Shown piece after piece: positions 6,388 to 12,393 of a DNA stretch of 12,393 bases (positions are counted from its first letter, which is position 1; every line of letters begins with the position of its first letter). The stretch is from Massilia sp. (GTDB lineage Bacteria; Pseudomonadota; Gammaproteobacteria; Burkholderiales; Burkholderiaceae_D): NCBI GenBank assembly GCA_028291845.1, contig JAQGNM010000391.1:1-12393 (forward strand), in the 5' to 3' direction. Position numbers and translations under genes: made by a program. Below the pieces are notes generated by a model, which saw only the letters and a list, made by a program, of their open reading frames with translations, did not search any database and was not told the DNA's origin.

Positions 6388-6879
6388 ATGATCGAATCCG
6401 CCGTGATCTGGCTGTTGAAGCTGGTGGCCGCTCCCGCGGTCGGCTTGTCGTCGATCTTTATTATCAGTTTTATTTCCGCCACCCTGTTGCCACTCGGTTC
6501 GGAGCCAGCCGTGTTCGCAGTCGTAAAGGCCAATCCGGAGCTGTTCTGGTCGGCCATCCTGGTCGGCACCTTGGGCAACACCCTGGGCGGCGCCTTCGAT
6601 TATTTTCTCGGCTATCGCGCCAAGGTGGCGTTCGCCAAGGAGAGAAAAACCCGCTGGTTCCTGTGGCTCGAGAGATATGGCCCGAAAACCATGCTGCTGT
6701 CATGGGTGCCCGGCATCGGCGACCCTCTGTGCACCATGGCGGGCTGGCTGCACATGCCGTTCTGGCCCAGTGTTGCCTACATGGCGGTCGGCAAGTTCGC
6801 GCGGTATGTCAGCATGACGTATTTGTTGCTGTATGTGCCTGACGGGGTCTGGCGCAAACTGGCGGATATGGTCGGATAA
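6388..6879 (+). CDS. YqaA family (DedA/SNARE-associated) inner membrane protein
   Basis: This is a 163-residue integral membrane protein. Hydrophobic segments lie at about residues 5-35, 40-70 and 100-150. Family landmarks are the acidic LPLGSEPAVF near residue 38, GTLGNTLGGAFDYFLGY in the middle, and SWVPGIGDPLCTMAGWL followed by GKFARY. These match the YqaA branch of the DedA superfamily, whose other members are linked to lipid scrambling or transport and membrane-potential maintenance; the YqaA branch itself is not well characterised. I chose the ATG at 6388 (MIESAVIWLL) because the upstream in-frame extension from a TTG at 6292 would cross the putative promoter and is not membrane-protein-like. 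No strong ribosome binding site is seen. It is a single-gene unit, divergent from ilvA and 158 nt before the next gene. Confidence 0.88.
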   Translation: MIESAVIWLLKLVAAPAVGLSSIFIISFISATLLPLGSEPAVFAVVKANPELFWSAILVGTLGNTLGGAFDYFLGYRAKVAFAKERKTRWFLWLERYGPKTMLLSWVPGIGDPLCTMAGWLHMPFWPSVAYMAVGKFARYVSMTYLLLYVPDGVWRKLADMVG

Positions 6880-6885
6880 CCGCGG

Positions 6886-6909
6886 ATTCTGCATGCCGTT
6901 CGGCAGAAT
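6886..6909 (+). terminator. Hairpin after the yqaA-like gene, possible terminator
   Basis: Seven nucleotides after the stop codon, ATTCTGC (6886-6892) pairs with GCAGAAT (6903-6909); alternatively the inner TGCCG/CGGCA arms pair around a TT loop. A T-run occurs only about 15 nt later (TTTTT near 6923), so it is not a canonical intrinsic terminator. Confidence 0.25.
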
Positions 6910-6997
6910 TCGTATAGACCAAATTTTTGCGTTGAATAGTCTCACGAAGTGATTCATTGCTTCGGCCTTCGGTCCAGCGTGGTGCAGCGCAATACGC

Positions 6998-7003
6998 TAG
7001 AAT
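6998..7003 (+). promoter_or_regulatory. Possible -10 element of the large oxidoreductase gene
   Basis: TAGAAT matches five of six consensus -10 positions and lies 34 nt before the ATG at 7038. No convincing -35 hexamer sits at the expected distance, so this is a weak call. Confidence 0.2.
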
Positions 7004-7037
7004 AAGGGTCCCTCGCGTCAGCCCAAGTACCCACTCC

Positions 7038-10000
7038 ATGAACGCCCCAGTCCAGATCCAGGCCCTGCTGTCCGATGCGCCGCACGGCCCCACGCCGACG
7101 CGCCTGCGCGAAATTCCCTATAACTACACCTCGTTTTCCGATCGCGAAATCGTCATTCGCCTGCTTGGCGAGGATGCCTGGCATTTGCTGAACGAGCTGC
7201 GCGGCTCGCGCCAGACCGGGCGCTCCGCGCGCATGCTGTACGAAGTGCTGGGCGATATCTGGGTGGTGCGGCGCAATCCGTACTTGCAGGATGACATGCT
7301 GGACAACCCGAAGCGGCGCGCCGAGCTGATCGAGGCCTTGCATCACCGTTTGGCCGAGGTCGACAAGCGCCGCCTTGCCACCGGCGATGAGGACGACGAT
7401 GCGGCCGCGGCCAGCGCCCGCAGCGCCGCCGTCGAGCGCCTGCTGGCGGCCGCTCGCAAGGCGGTCGACGACTTCGGCGCCGAGTTCCGCGCCACCTACG
7501 ATCTGCGCAAGCGCGCCGTCAAAGTGCTGGGGCGCTACACCGACAAGCACAACATCCGCTTCGACGGCATCAAGCGCGTCTCGCACGTGACCGACGCCAC
7601 CGACTGGCGCGTCGAATATCCATTCGTGGTGCTGACCCCCGACAACGAAGATGAAATGGCCGGCCTGGTCACCGGTTGCATCGAGCTGGGGCTGACCATC
7701 ATCCCGCGCGGCGGCGGTACCGGCTACACCGGCGGCGCGATTCCCTTGACGCCGATGTCGGCCGTCATCAATACCGAGAAATTGATCGACCTGGGCCCGG
7801 TGGAAATGACCCGCCTGCCCGGTGTCGACCGCGATTACGCCACCATTTATGCGGGCGCCGGGGTGGTGACCAAGCGGGTGTCGGATGCCGCCGACCGCGC
7901 CGGCTTCGTGTTCGCCGTCGACCCGACCTCGGCCGAAGCATCCTGCGTGGGCGGCAACATCGCCATGAACGCGGGCGGTAAGAAAGCTGTGCTGTGGGGC
8001 ACCGCGCTGGACAACCTGGCCTCGTGGAAAATGGTAGACCCCAATGGCGACTGGCTGGAAGTGACGCGCACCGATCACAATCTTTCGAAGATTCATGATG
8101 CGCCGGTCGCCACCTTTAAACTGGAATGGACCCACCCGAACGCCAAGGGGGAAGCCAAGGGCGCGCCGTTTAAGACAGAAACGTTATCTATTCTCGGCAG
8201 CAAGTTCCGCAAGGAGGGTTTGGGTAAAGATGTCACCGACAAGTTCCTGTCCGGCCTGCCGGGTGTGCAAAAGGAAGGTACCGACGGCCTGATCACCTCG
8301 GCGCGCTGGATTTTGCACAAGATGCCGGCCCACGTGCGCACCGTCTGCCTTGAATTTTTCGGCCAGGCCCGCGACGCCATTCCATCGATCGTCGAAATCA
8401 AGGATTACCTCGACAACTTGCCGAAAACCGGCGGCGCCCAGTTTGCCAGCGTGCGCCTGGCCGGTCTCGAACACCTCGACGAGCGCTACCTGCGCGCGGT
8501 CGGCTACGCCACCAAGTCGAAACGCGCCGTGCTGCCCAAAATGGCGCTGTTCGGCGATATTGTCGGCGACGATGAAAACGCCGTCGCCATTGCCGCCTCG
8601 GAAGTGGTGCGATTGGCCAATACCCGCGTGGGCGAAGGCTTTGTTGCCGTCAGCGCGGAAGCAAGAAAGAAATTCTGGCTCGACCGCGCCCGCACGGCGG
8701 CGATCGCCAAGCACACCAACGCCTTTAAAATCAACGAAGACGTCGTGATTCCCCTGAACCGCATGGGCGAATATACCGACGGCATCGAGCGCATCAACAT
8801 CGAACTGTCGATCCGCAACAAGTTGCAATTGGTTGAGCAACTGCGCGCCTTCATCAACAGCGGCAATCTGCCGGTGGCCAAGAGCGACGAGGTGGCGGGC
8901 GAGGGCATCGGCATCGACGAGATGCTGGGCGACCGCGTGCAACAGGCCGACACCGTGCTGGCGGAAACGCAAGCGCGCTGGCTGTGGCTGCTCGATAATC
9001 TTGATACAGATTTGGAGGCTGGTCGCCAAAATATGTATCGAATTGGCATGCAAGAGCTGGCCGAGACGTTTGAAAAGCGCCTCGATGTGCAGCCGGACGC
9101 CAGCGTGTTCGACGTGGTCCAGGACCGCACAGTGCGCGTTTCGTGGAAGCAGGAGATCCGCGTGCCGCTGCGCCAGATTTTCAACGGCGCCGCCTTTAAA
9201 TTGATTCTCGACGAGCTGGGCGCGATTCATGCGAAAGTGCTGCGTTCGCGCGTGTTCGTGGCGCTGCACATGCACGCCGGCGACGGCAATGTACACACCA
9301 ACTTGCCGGTCAACTCGGACGACTACGCCATGCTGCAGGACGCCCACCAGGCCGTCGAGCGCATCATGGCGCTGGCGCGCTCGCTCGATGGCGTTATTTC
9401 CGGCGAGCACGGTATCGGCATCACCAAGCTGGAGTTTCTGAAAGAAGAGGAAATCAGCGAGTTCCGCGACTATAAATTGCGGGTCGATCCTGAAGGCCGT
9501 TTCAACAAGGGCAAACTGCTCAACCTCGACGGTTTCAAAGCCGATCTCACCAACGCCTACACGCCGTCGTTCGGTCTGATGGGTCACGAATCGCTGATCA
9601 TGCAGCAAAGCGATATCGGCGAAATTGCCAACAGCATCAAGGATTGCCTGCGCTGCGGCAAGTGCAAGCCGGTTTGCACCACCCACGTGCCGCGCGCCAA
9701 TTTGCTGTACTCGCCGCGCGACAAGATTCTCGCAACCTCCCTGCTGGTCGAAGCCTTCCTCTACGAAGAGCAGACCCGCCGCGGCGTGTCGATCCGCCAC
9801 TGGGAAGAGTTCGAGGATGTGGCCGACCACTGCACCGTCTGCCACAAATGCGTCACGCCATGCCCGGTGAACATCGACTTTGGCGACGTCTCGATGAACA
9901 TGCGCAATCTGCTGCGCAAGATGAACAAGAAAAGTTTTAAACCGGCCAATGCGGCCGCCATGTTCTTCTTGAACGCCACCGATCCGACCACCATCAACGC

Positions 10001-11057
10001 GGCCAGATTGGCCATGACCGGCATCGGTTTCAAGGCCCAGCGCATGGGCAATACGCTGTTAAGAAAATTTGCCGCAAAACAGGTGCAAGCGCCACCGCCG
10101 AGCACGGGAAAGCCGCCCGTGCGCGAGCAGGTGATCCATTTTATTAACAAAAAGATGCCCGGCAACTTGCCGAAGAAAACCGCGCGCGCGCTGCTCGATA
10201 TCGAGGACGATAAGGTCATTCCGATTATCCGTAATCCGAAATTGACCAACGCCGACACCGAAGCGGTGTTTTATTTCCCCGGCTGCGGCTCGGAGCGCCT
10301 GTTCTCGCAGGTGGGCCTGGCGACGCAGGCGATGTTGTGGGAAGTTGGCGTGCAAACGGTGCTGCCGCCAGGCTACCTGTGCTGCGGTTACCCGCAGCGG
10401 GGCGCCGGCCAGTTCGACAAGGCCGACAAGATGATGACGGACAACCGCGTGCTGTTCCACCGCATGGCCAATACTCTCAACTACCTGGACATCAAGACGG
10501 TGCTGGTGTCCTGCGGCACCTGTTATGACCAGCTGGCGACCTACGAGTTCGATAAAATCTTCCCCGGCTGCCGCATCATGGACATCCACGAATATTTATT
10601 GGAAAAGGGCGTGCGCCTGGAAGGCGTCAGCGGCACCCGTTACATGTACCACGAGCCTTGCCACAATCCGATGAAGCTGCAGGATTCGGTCAAAACCGTG
10701 AATGCGCTGGTGTCGACCTTCGATGAAACAAAAATCGAAAAGAACGACCGCTGCTGCGGAGAGTCGGGCACCTTCGGCATTTCGCGGCCGGACATTGCCA
10801 CCCAGGTGCGTTACCGCAAGCAGGATGAAATGGAGAAGGGCGCGGCCAAGCTGCGCGCCGACGGTTTTGAGGGCGAAGTCAAAATCCTCACCAGCTGCCC
10901 GTCCTGCCTGCAAGGTTTGACGAGATATAACCATGACGCGGGCGCCACCGCCGACTACATCGTCGTCGAGATCGCCAAGCATTTGTTGGGCGAGAACTGG
11001 ATGCCCGATTATGTCGCGCGCGCCAACAATGGCGGCATCGAACGGGTGCTGGTGTGA
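7038..11057 (+). CDS. Giant FAD-linked oxidase / Fe-S / CCG-domain oxidoreductase (DUF3683 N-terminus)
   Basis: This 1339-residue protein looks like a complete electron-transfer chain in one polypeptide. An N-terminal domain of about 190 residues fits DUF3683. A PCMH-type FAD-binding domain follows, with PRGGGTGYTGG at 223-233 and CVGGNIAMNAGG near 305. The FAD-linked oxidase C-terminal domain has GDGNVH (748-753) and GEHGIG (789-794). Two 4Fe-4S clusters are predicted at Cys870/873/876/880 and Cys932/935/938/942 (second CxxCxxCxxxCP). The tail has two CCG (heterodisulfide-reductase/GlpC-like) modules: CCGYPQ (1115), SCGTC (1159), EPCHNP (1208), RCCGESG (1239) and SCPSC (1287). Relatives with FAD plus Fe-S fusions oxidise D-2-hydroxyacids such as D-lactate, glycolate or D-2-hydroxyglutarate and pass electrons to quinone; the substrate here cannot be told. 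The ATG at 7038 is preferred to an upstream in-frame start at 6957 that would overlap the promoter. No signal peptide or membrane segment is evident. Confidence 0.9.
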   Translation: MNAPVQIQALLSDAPHGPTPTRLREIPYNYTSFSDREIVIRLLGEDAWHLLNELRGSRQTGRSARMLYEVLGDIWVVRRNPYLQDDMLDNPKRRAELIEALHHRLAEVDKRRLATGDEDDDAAAASARSAAVERLLAAARKAVDDFGAEFRATYDLRKRAVKVLGRYTDKHNIRFDGIKRVSHVTDATDWRVEYPFVVLTPDNEDEMAGLVTGCIELGLTIIPRGGGTGYTGGAIPLTPMSAVINTEKLIDLGPVEMTRLPGVDRDYATIYAGAGVVTKRVSDAADRAGFVFAVDPTSAEASCVGGNIAMNAGGKKAVLWGTALDNLASWKMVDPNGDWLEVTRTDHNLSKIHDAPVATFKLEWTHPNAKGEAKGAPFKTETLSILGSKFRKEGLGKDVTDKFLSGLPGVQKEGTDGLITSARWILHKMPAHVRTVCLEFFGQARDAIPSIVEIKDYLDNLPKTGGAQFASVRLAGLEHLDERYLRAVGYATKSKRAVLPKMALFGDIVGDDENAVAIAASEVVRLANTRVGEGFVAVSAEARKKFWLDRARTAAIAKHTNAFKINEDVVIPLNRMGEYTDGIERINIELSIRNKLQLVEQLRAFINSGNLPVAKSDEVAGEGIGIDEMLGDRVQQADTVLAETQARWLWLLDNLDTDLEAGRQNMYRIGMQELAETFEKRLDVQPDASVFDVVQDRTVRVSWKQEIRVPLRQIFNGAAFKLILDELGAIHAKVLRSRVFVALHMHAGDGNVHTNLPVNSDDYAMLQDAHQAVERIMALARSLDGVISGEHGIGITKLEFLKEEEISEFRDYKLRVDPEGRFNKGKLLNLDGFKADLTNAYTPSFGLMGHESLIMQQSDIGEIANSIKDCLRCGKCKPVCTTHVPRANLLYSPRDKILATSLLVEAFLYEEQTRRGVSIRHWEEFEDVADHCTVCHKCVTPCPVNIDFGDVSMNMRNLLRKMNKKSFKPANAAAMFFLNATDPTTINAARLAMTGIGFKAQRMGNTLLRKFAAKQVQAPPPSTGKPPVREQVIHFINKKMPGNLPKKTARALLDIEDDKVIPIIRNPKLTNADTEAVFYFPGCGSERLFSQVGLATQAMLWEVGVQTVLPPGYLCCGYPQRGAGQFDKADKMMTDNRVLFHRMANTLNYLDIKTVLVSCGTCYDQLATYEFDKIFPGCRIMDIHEYLLEKGVRLEGVSGTRYMYHEPCHNPMKLQDSVKTVNALVSTFDETKIEKNDRCCGESGTFGISRPDIATQVRYRKQDEMEKGAAKLRADGFEGEVKILTSCPSCLQGLTRYNHDAGATADYIVVEIAKHLLGENWMPDYVARANNGGIERVLV

Positions 11058-11479
11058 AGCTGGCCGATTGCGAACTGTGCCAACTGGACATTGATCCAAT
11101 CTGGAAGAATGAACTTTTTTCCGTGATCAATGTCAATGACGTGGCGTACCCGGGTTTTGTGCGGGTCATCTGGCACGAGCACGTGCGCGAGATGAGCGAC
11201 CTGCCGGACGCCCAGCGCCTGGCGGTGAACGACGCCGTGTGGAAAGTCGAACTGGCCATTCGCGCGGTGATGCAACCGGCGAAAATCAATCTGGCCAGCC
11301 TGGGCAACGTGGTGCCGCATTTGCACTGGCACCTGATCCCCCGTTACCCGGACGACGCCCATTTTCCATCCCCCGTGTGGGCTGCCGCCGTGCGCACGAC
11401 CGATGAAGCCGTGCTTGCCGCGCGGCGCGCCTTGTTGCCCCAACTAAGTGCGGAAATCATCCGCCGTTTGAATGAGTAA
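11054..11479 (+). CDS. HIT family nucleotide-binding protein
   Basis: This 141-residue protein carries the histidine triad HLHWHLIPRY (His89, His91, His93) that names the HIT superfamily of nucleotide hydrolases and transferases. An N-terminal CELC pair (Cys6, Cys9) could help bind zinc, as in many bacterial HIT proteins. Its substrate is not known; typical HIT proteins hydrolyse purine nucleoside phosphoramidates or dinucleotides. The start is a GTG at 11054 that overlaps the stop of the preceding oxidoreductase gene as GTGA, indicating translational coupling. There is no other credible start, since MKLADCELC is the expected N-terminus. The DUF971 gene begins 6 nt after its stop, so the three genes probably form one transcript. 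Confidence 0.93.
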   Translation: MKLADCELCQLDIDPIWKNELFSVINVNDVAYPGFVRVIWHEHVREMSDLPDAQRLAVNDAVWKVELAIRAVMQPAKINLASLGNVVPHLHWHLIPRYPDDAHFPSPVWAAAVRTTDEAVLAARRALLPQLSAEIIRRLNE

Positions 11480-11485
11480 TTATTG

Positions 11486-11902
11486 ATGAGTAATCCAATC
11501 CCTACCGACCTGGTCGTCCACCAACAATCGCGCATGCTCGACATCGCCTTCGACGACGGCGCCGCGTTCACCTTACCGTTCGAATACCTGCGCGTGTATT
11601 CGCCGTCCTCCGAAGTGAAAGGCCACGGCGCCGGCCAGGAAGTATTGCAACTCGGCAAGCGCGATGTCGGCATGGTCTCCCTGGAGCCGGTCGGCAATTA
11701 CGCCGTCAAACCGACGTTCGACGATGGCCATGACAGCGGGCTGTACACCTTCGCCTACCTGTATAAACTGGGCGCGGAGCAGGGCGCCATGTGGGCCGAA
11801 TATTTGCGCCAGCTGGAGGCGGCCGGCTTTCCTGGCGACAGCGGCCGCGCGCCGGGAGCGGCGATTCCGGGTGCGCCGACCAAAGCAAAAAGCTGCGGTT
11901 GA
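11486..11902 (+). CDS. DUF971 domain protein (gamma-butyrobetaine hydroxylase-like N-terminal domain)
   Basis: This 138-residue protein matches the DUF971/GBBH-like N-terminal domain over residues 8-105: FDDGAAFTLPFEYLRVYSPS, EVKGHG, GKRDVGMVSLEPVGNYAVKP and FDDGHDSGLYTFAYLYKLG are all family landmarks. The domain occurs alone in many Proteobacteria and fused to ApbC/Mrp iron-sulfur carriers or to Fe(II)/2-oxoglutarate dioxygenases in others, so an iron-linked role is a reasonable inference, but no activity is established for the stand-alone form. The tail beyond about residue 110 is low-complexity (Gly/Ala/Pro) and ends KSCG. The ATG at 11486 is preferred to the adjoining TTG at 11483. In many Burkholderiales this gene lies directly before ubiE; here an inverted-repeat element comes between them. 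Confidence 0.92.
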   Translation: MSNPIPTDLVVHQQSRMLDIAFDDGAAFTLPFEYLRVYSPSSEVKGHGAGQEVLQLGKRDVGMVSLEPVGNYAVKPTFDDGHDSGLYTFAYLYKLGAEQGAMWAEYLRQLEAAGFPGDSGRAPGAAIPGAPTKAKSCG

Positions 11903-11907
11903 TAGCA

Positions 11908-12025
11908 GGGGGACTGGCGCCGGAGGTGCCTGTCCCATGTATGCGCTGCCTGCAAACGCCAATTTTGCAAGGACGATGGCATGGGACAGGCACCTTCGAT
12001 CCGGACGCGGCCCGGCCAGTCCCCC
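11908..12025. repeat. Imperfect inverted-repeat element (REP/MITE-like) between DUF971 and ubiE
   Basis: Two nested inverted repeats make a 118-bp hairpin-capable element. The outer arms GGGGGACTGGC (11908-11918) and GCCAGTCCCCC (12015-12025) are perfect over 11 bp and can extend through CCGG with a small bulge. The inner arms AGGTGCCTGTCCCATG (11924-11939) and CATGGGACAGGCACCT (11980-11995) are perfect over 16 bp. The spacers between outer and inner arms are unequal, 5 nt on the left and 19 nt on the right. The 40-nt centre carries a further short TGCAAA/TTTGCA stem. The element starts 5 nt after the DUF971 stop. It encodes no protein. The GGTGCCTGTCCC-type motif resembles dispersed palindromes I recall from Massilia and Duganella genomes, but only one copy is in this window. 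It could double as a transcription terminator. Confidence 0.8.
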
Positions 12026-12057
12026 TTCTGCATGCGCCACGTCCCAATTGCCGCTTG

Positions 12058-12063
12058 TATAAT
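12058..12063 (+). promoter_or_regulatory. Candidate -10 element of ubiE
   Basis: A perfect TATAAT lies 27 nt before the ubiE ATG and 32 nt after the inverted-repeat element. The -35 region has no good TTGACA match at 16-18 nt spacing. If active it would give a leader of about 20 nt and let ubiE be expressed independently of the upstream genes. Confidence 0.4.
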
Positions 12064-12090
12064 CCAAATACCATCAACGGCAGCCCCACC

Positions 12091-12393
12091 ATGACCAACA
12101 CCACCCATTTCGGCTACAAAACCGTCGCCGAGGACGAAAAAGTCCACGAAGTCGCCAAGGTATTCCACTCCGTCGCCGCCAAGTACGACGTCATGAACGA
12201 CCTGATGTCGGCCGGCCTGCACCGTGCCTGGAAGATTTTTACGATTGCCAAGGCGGGCGTGCGCCCCGGCTTCAAGGTGCTCGATATCGCCGGCGGCACC
12301 GGCGAATTGGCCAAGGCGTTTGCGAAGCAAGCCGGCCCGACCGGCGAAGTCTGGCTCACCGACATCAACGAGTCGATGCTGCGCGTCGGCCGC
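12091..12393 (+). CDS. ubiE: Ubiquinone/menaquinone biosynthesis C-methyltransferase UbiE (5' part, runs off right edge)
   Basis: The first 101 residues are present. The start THFGYKTVAEDEKVHEVAKV, then FHSVAAKYDVMNDLMSAGLHRAWK and the SAM-binding motif I VLDIAGGTGELAKAF identify UbiE, the class I SAM-dependent methyltransferase that methylates the benzoquinol and naphthoquinol rings in ubiquinone and menaquinone synthesis. The acidic end of the second strand, LTDINESML, which contacts SAM ribose, is also visible. The reading frame is intact up to the window edge; the C-terminal part of the enzyme (about 140-150 residues in relatives) lies outside. There is no clear Shine-Dalgarno sequence before the ATG. 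In related genomes the gene is followed by other ubiquinone genes such as ubiJ and ubiB. Confidence 0.96.
   Translation, partial: MTNTTHFGYKTVAEDEKVHEVAKVFHSVAAKYDVMNDLMSAGLHRAWKIFTIAKAGVRPGFKVLDIAGGTGELAKAFAKQAGPTGEVWLTDINESMLRVGR

Noticed and set aside
6954..8135. 393-codon minus-strand open frame opposite the start of the large oxidoreductase
   Set aside because: Its glycine/histidine/valine-rich translation is the typical mirror of biased coding DNA, and it covers the likely promoter of the real gene.
8184..9845. 553-codon open frame on the minus strand opposite the large oxidoreductase gene
   Set aside because: It lies wholly antisense to a gene with clear motifs, its protein has no recognisable domain, and GC-rich codon bias commonly creates long antisense open frames.
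1..12393. tRNA or rRNA genes, CRISPR arrays, toxin-antitoxin or phage-defence genes
   Set aside because: None was seen on either strand: no regularly spaced direct repeats, no cloverleaf-like sequences, and every long gene belongs to a housekeeping family.

Overview
The window looks like a chromosomal segment from a high-GC betaproteobacterium of the order Burkholderiales, most likely Oxalobacteraceae (Massilia/Duganella/Janthinobacterium type). That placement is an inference from the gene families and their order: ptsN, hprK and rapZ together, a DUF3683-type giant FAD/Fe-S oxidoreductase, and HIT, DUF971 and ubiE in a row, plus strong G/C at third codon positions. No 16S or other marker is present. 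Nearly all the DNA is ordinary housekeeping sequence; no tRNA, rRNA, CRISPR array, intact transposase or phage gene was seen.

Layout. Positions 1-606 are a poorly organised left flank. It holds an unidentified minus-strand partial reading frame and a probable plus-strand gene remnant ending in tandem stops. Positions 607-3597 are a minus-strand operon, ptsN - hprK - PPC/DUF296 protein - small KTSC-like protein - rapZ, with 1-nt and 4-nt overlaps in its middle. Positions 3801-6191 are a second minus-strand pair, ilvA then queF. A divergent intergenic region carries a self-complementary -10-like octamer between ilvA and a plus-strand YqaA/DedA-like membrane protein gene (6388-6879). Positions 7038-11902 are a plus-strand group: a 1339-residue DUF3683/FAD/4Fe-4S/CCG oxidoreductase, a HIT protein that starts inside its stop codon, and a DUF971 protein. 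A 118-bp imperfect inverted-repeat element (11908-12025) then separates DUF971 from the start of ubiE, which has its own -10-like sequence and runs off the right edge.

Functions. The ptsN-hprK-rapZ block carries nitrogen-PTS and cell-envelope amino-sugar regulation: EIIA-Ntr, the HPr kinase/phosphorylase and the RapZ ATPase/RNA-binding adaptor. ilvA commits threonine to isoleucine and queF makes preQ1 for queuosine-tRNA. The large oxidoreductase probably feeds electrons from a 2-hydroxyacid-type substrate to the respiratory chain, and ubiE makes ubiquinone/menaquinone; a shared respiratory theme on the right is an inference.

The best candidates for something undescribed are the two small genes wedged and overlapped inside the hprK-rapZ operon, the inverted-repeat element before ubiE, and the symmetric -10 shared by ilvA and the yqaA-like gene. 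None of them amounts to a clearly new system from sequence alone.
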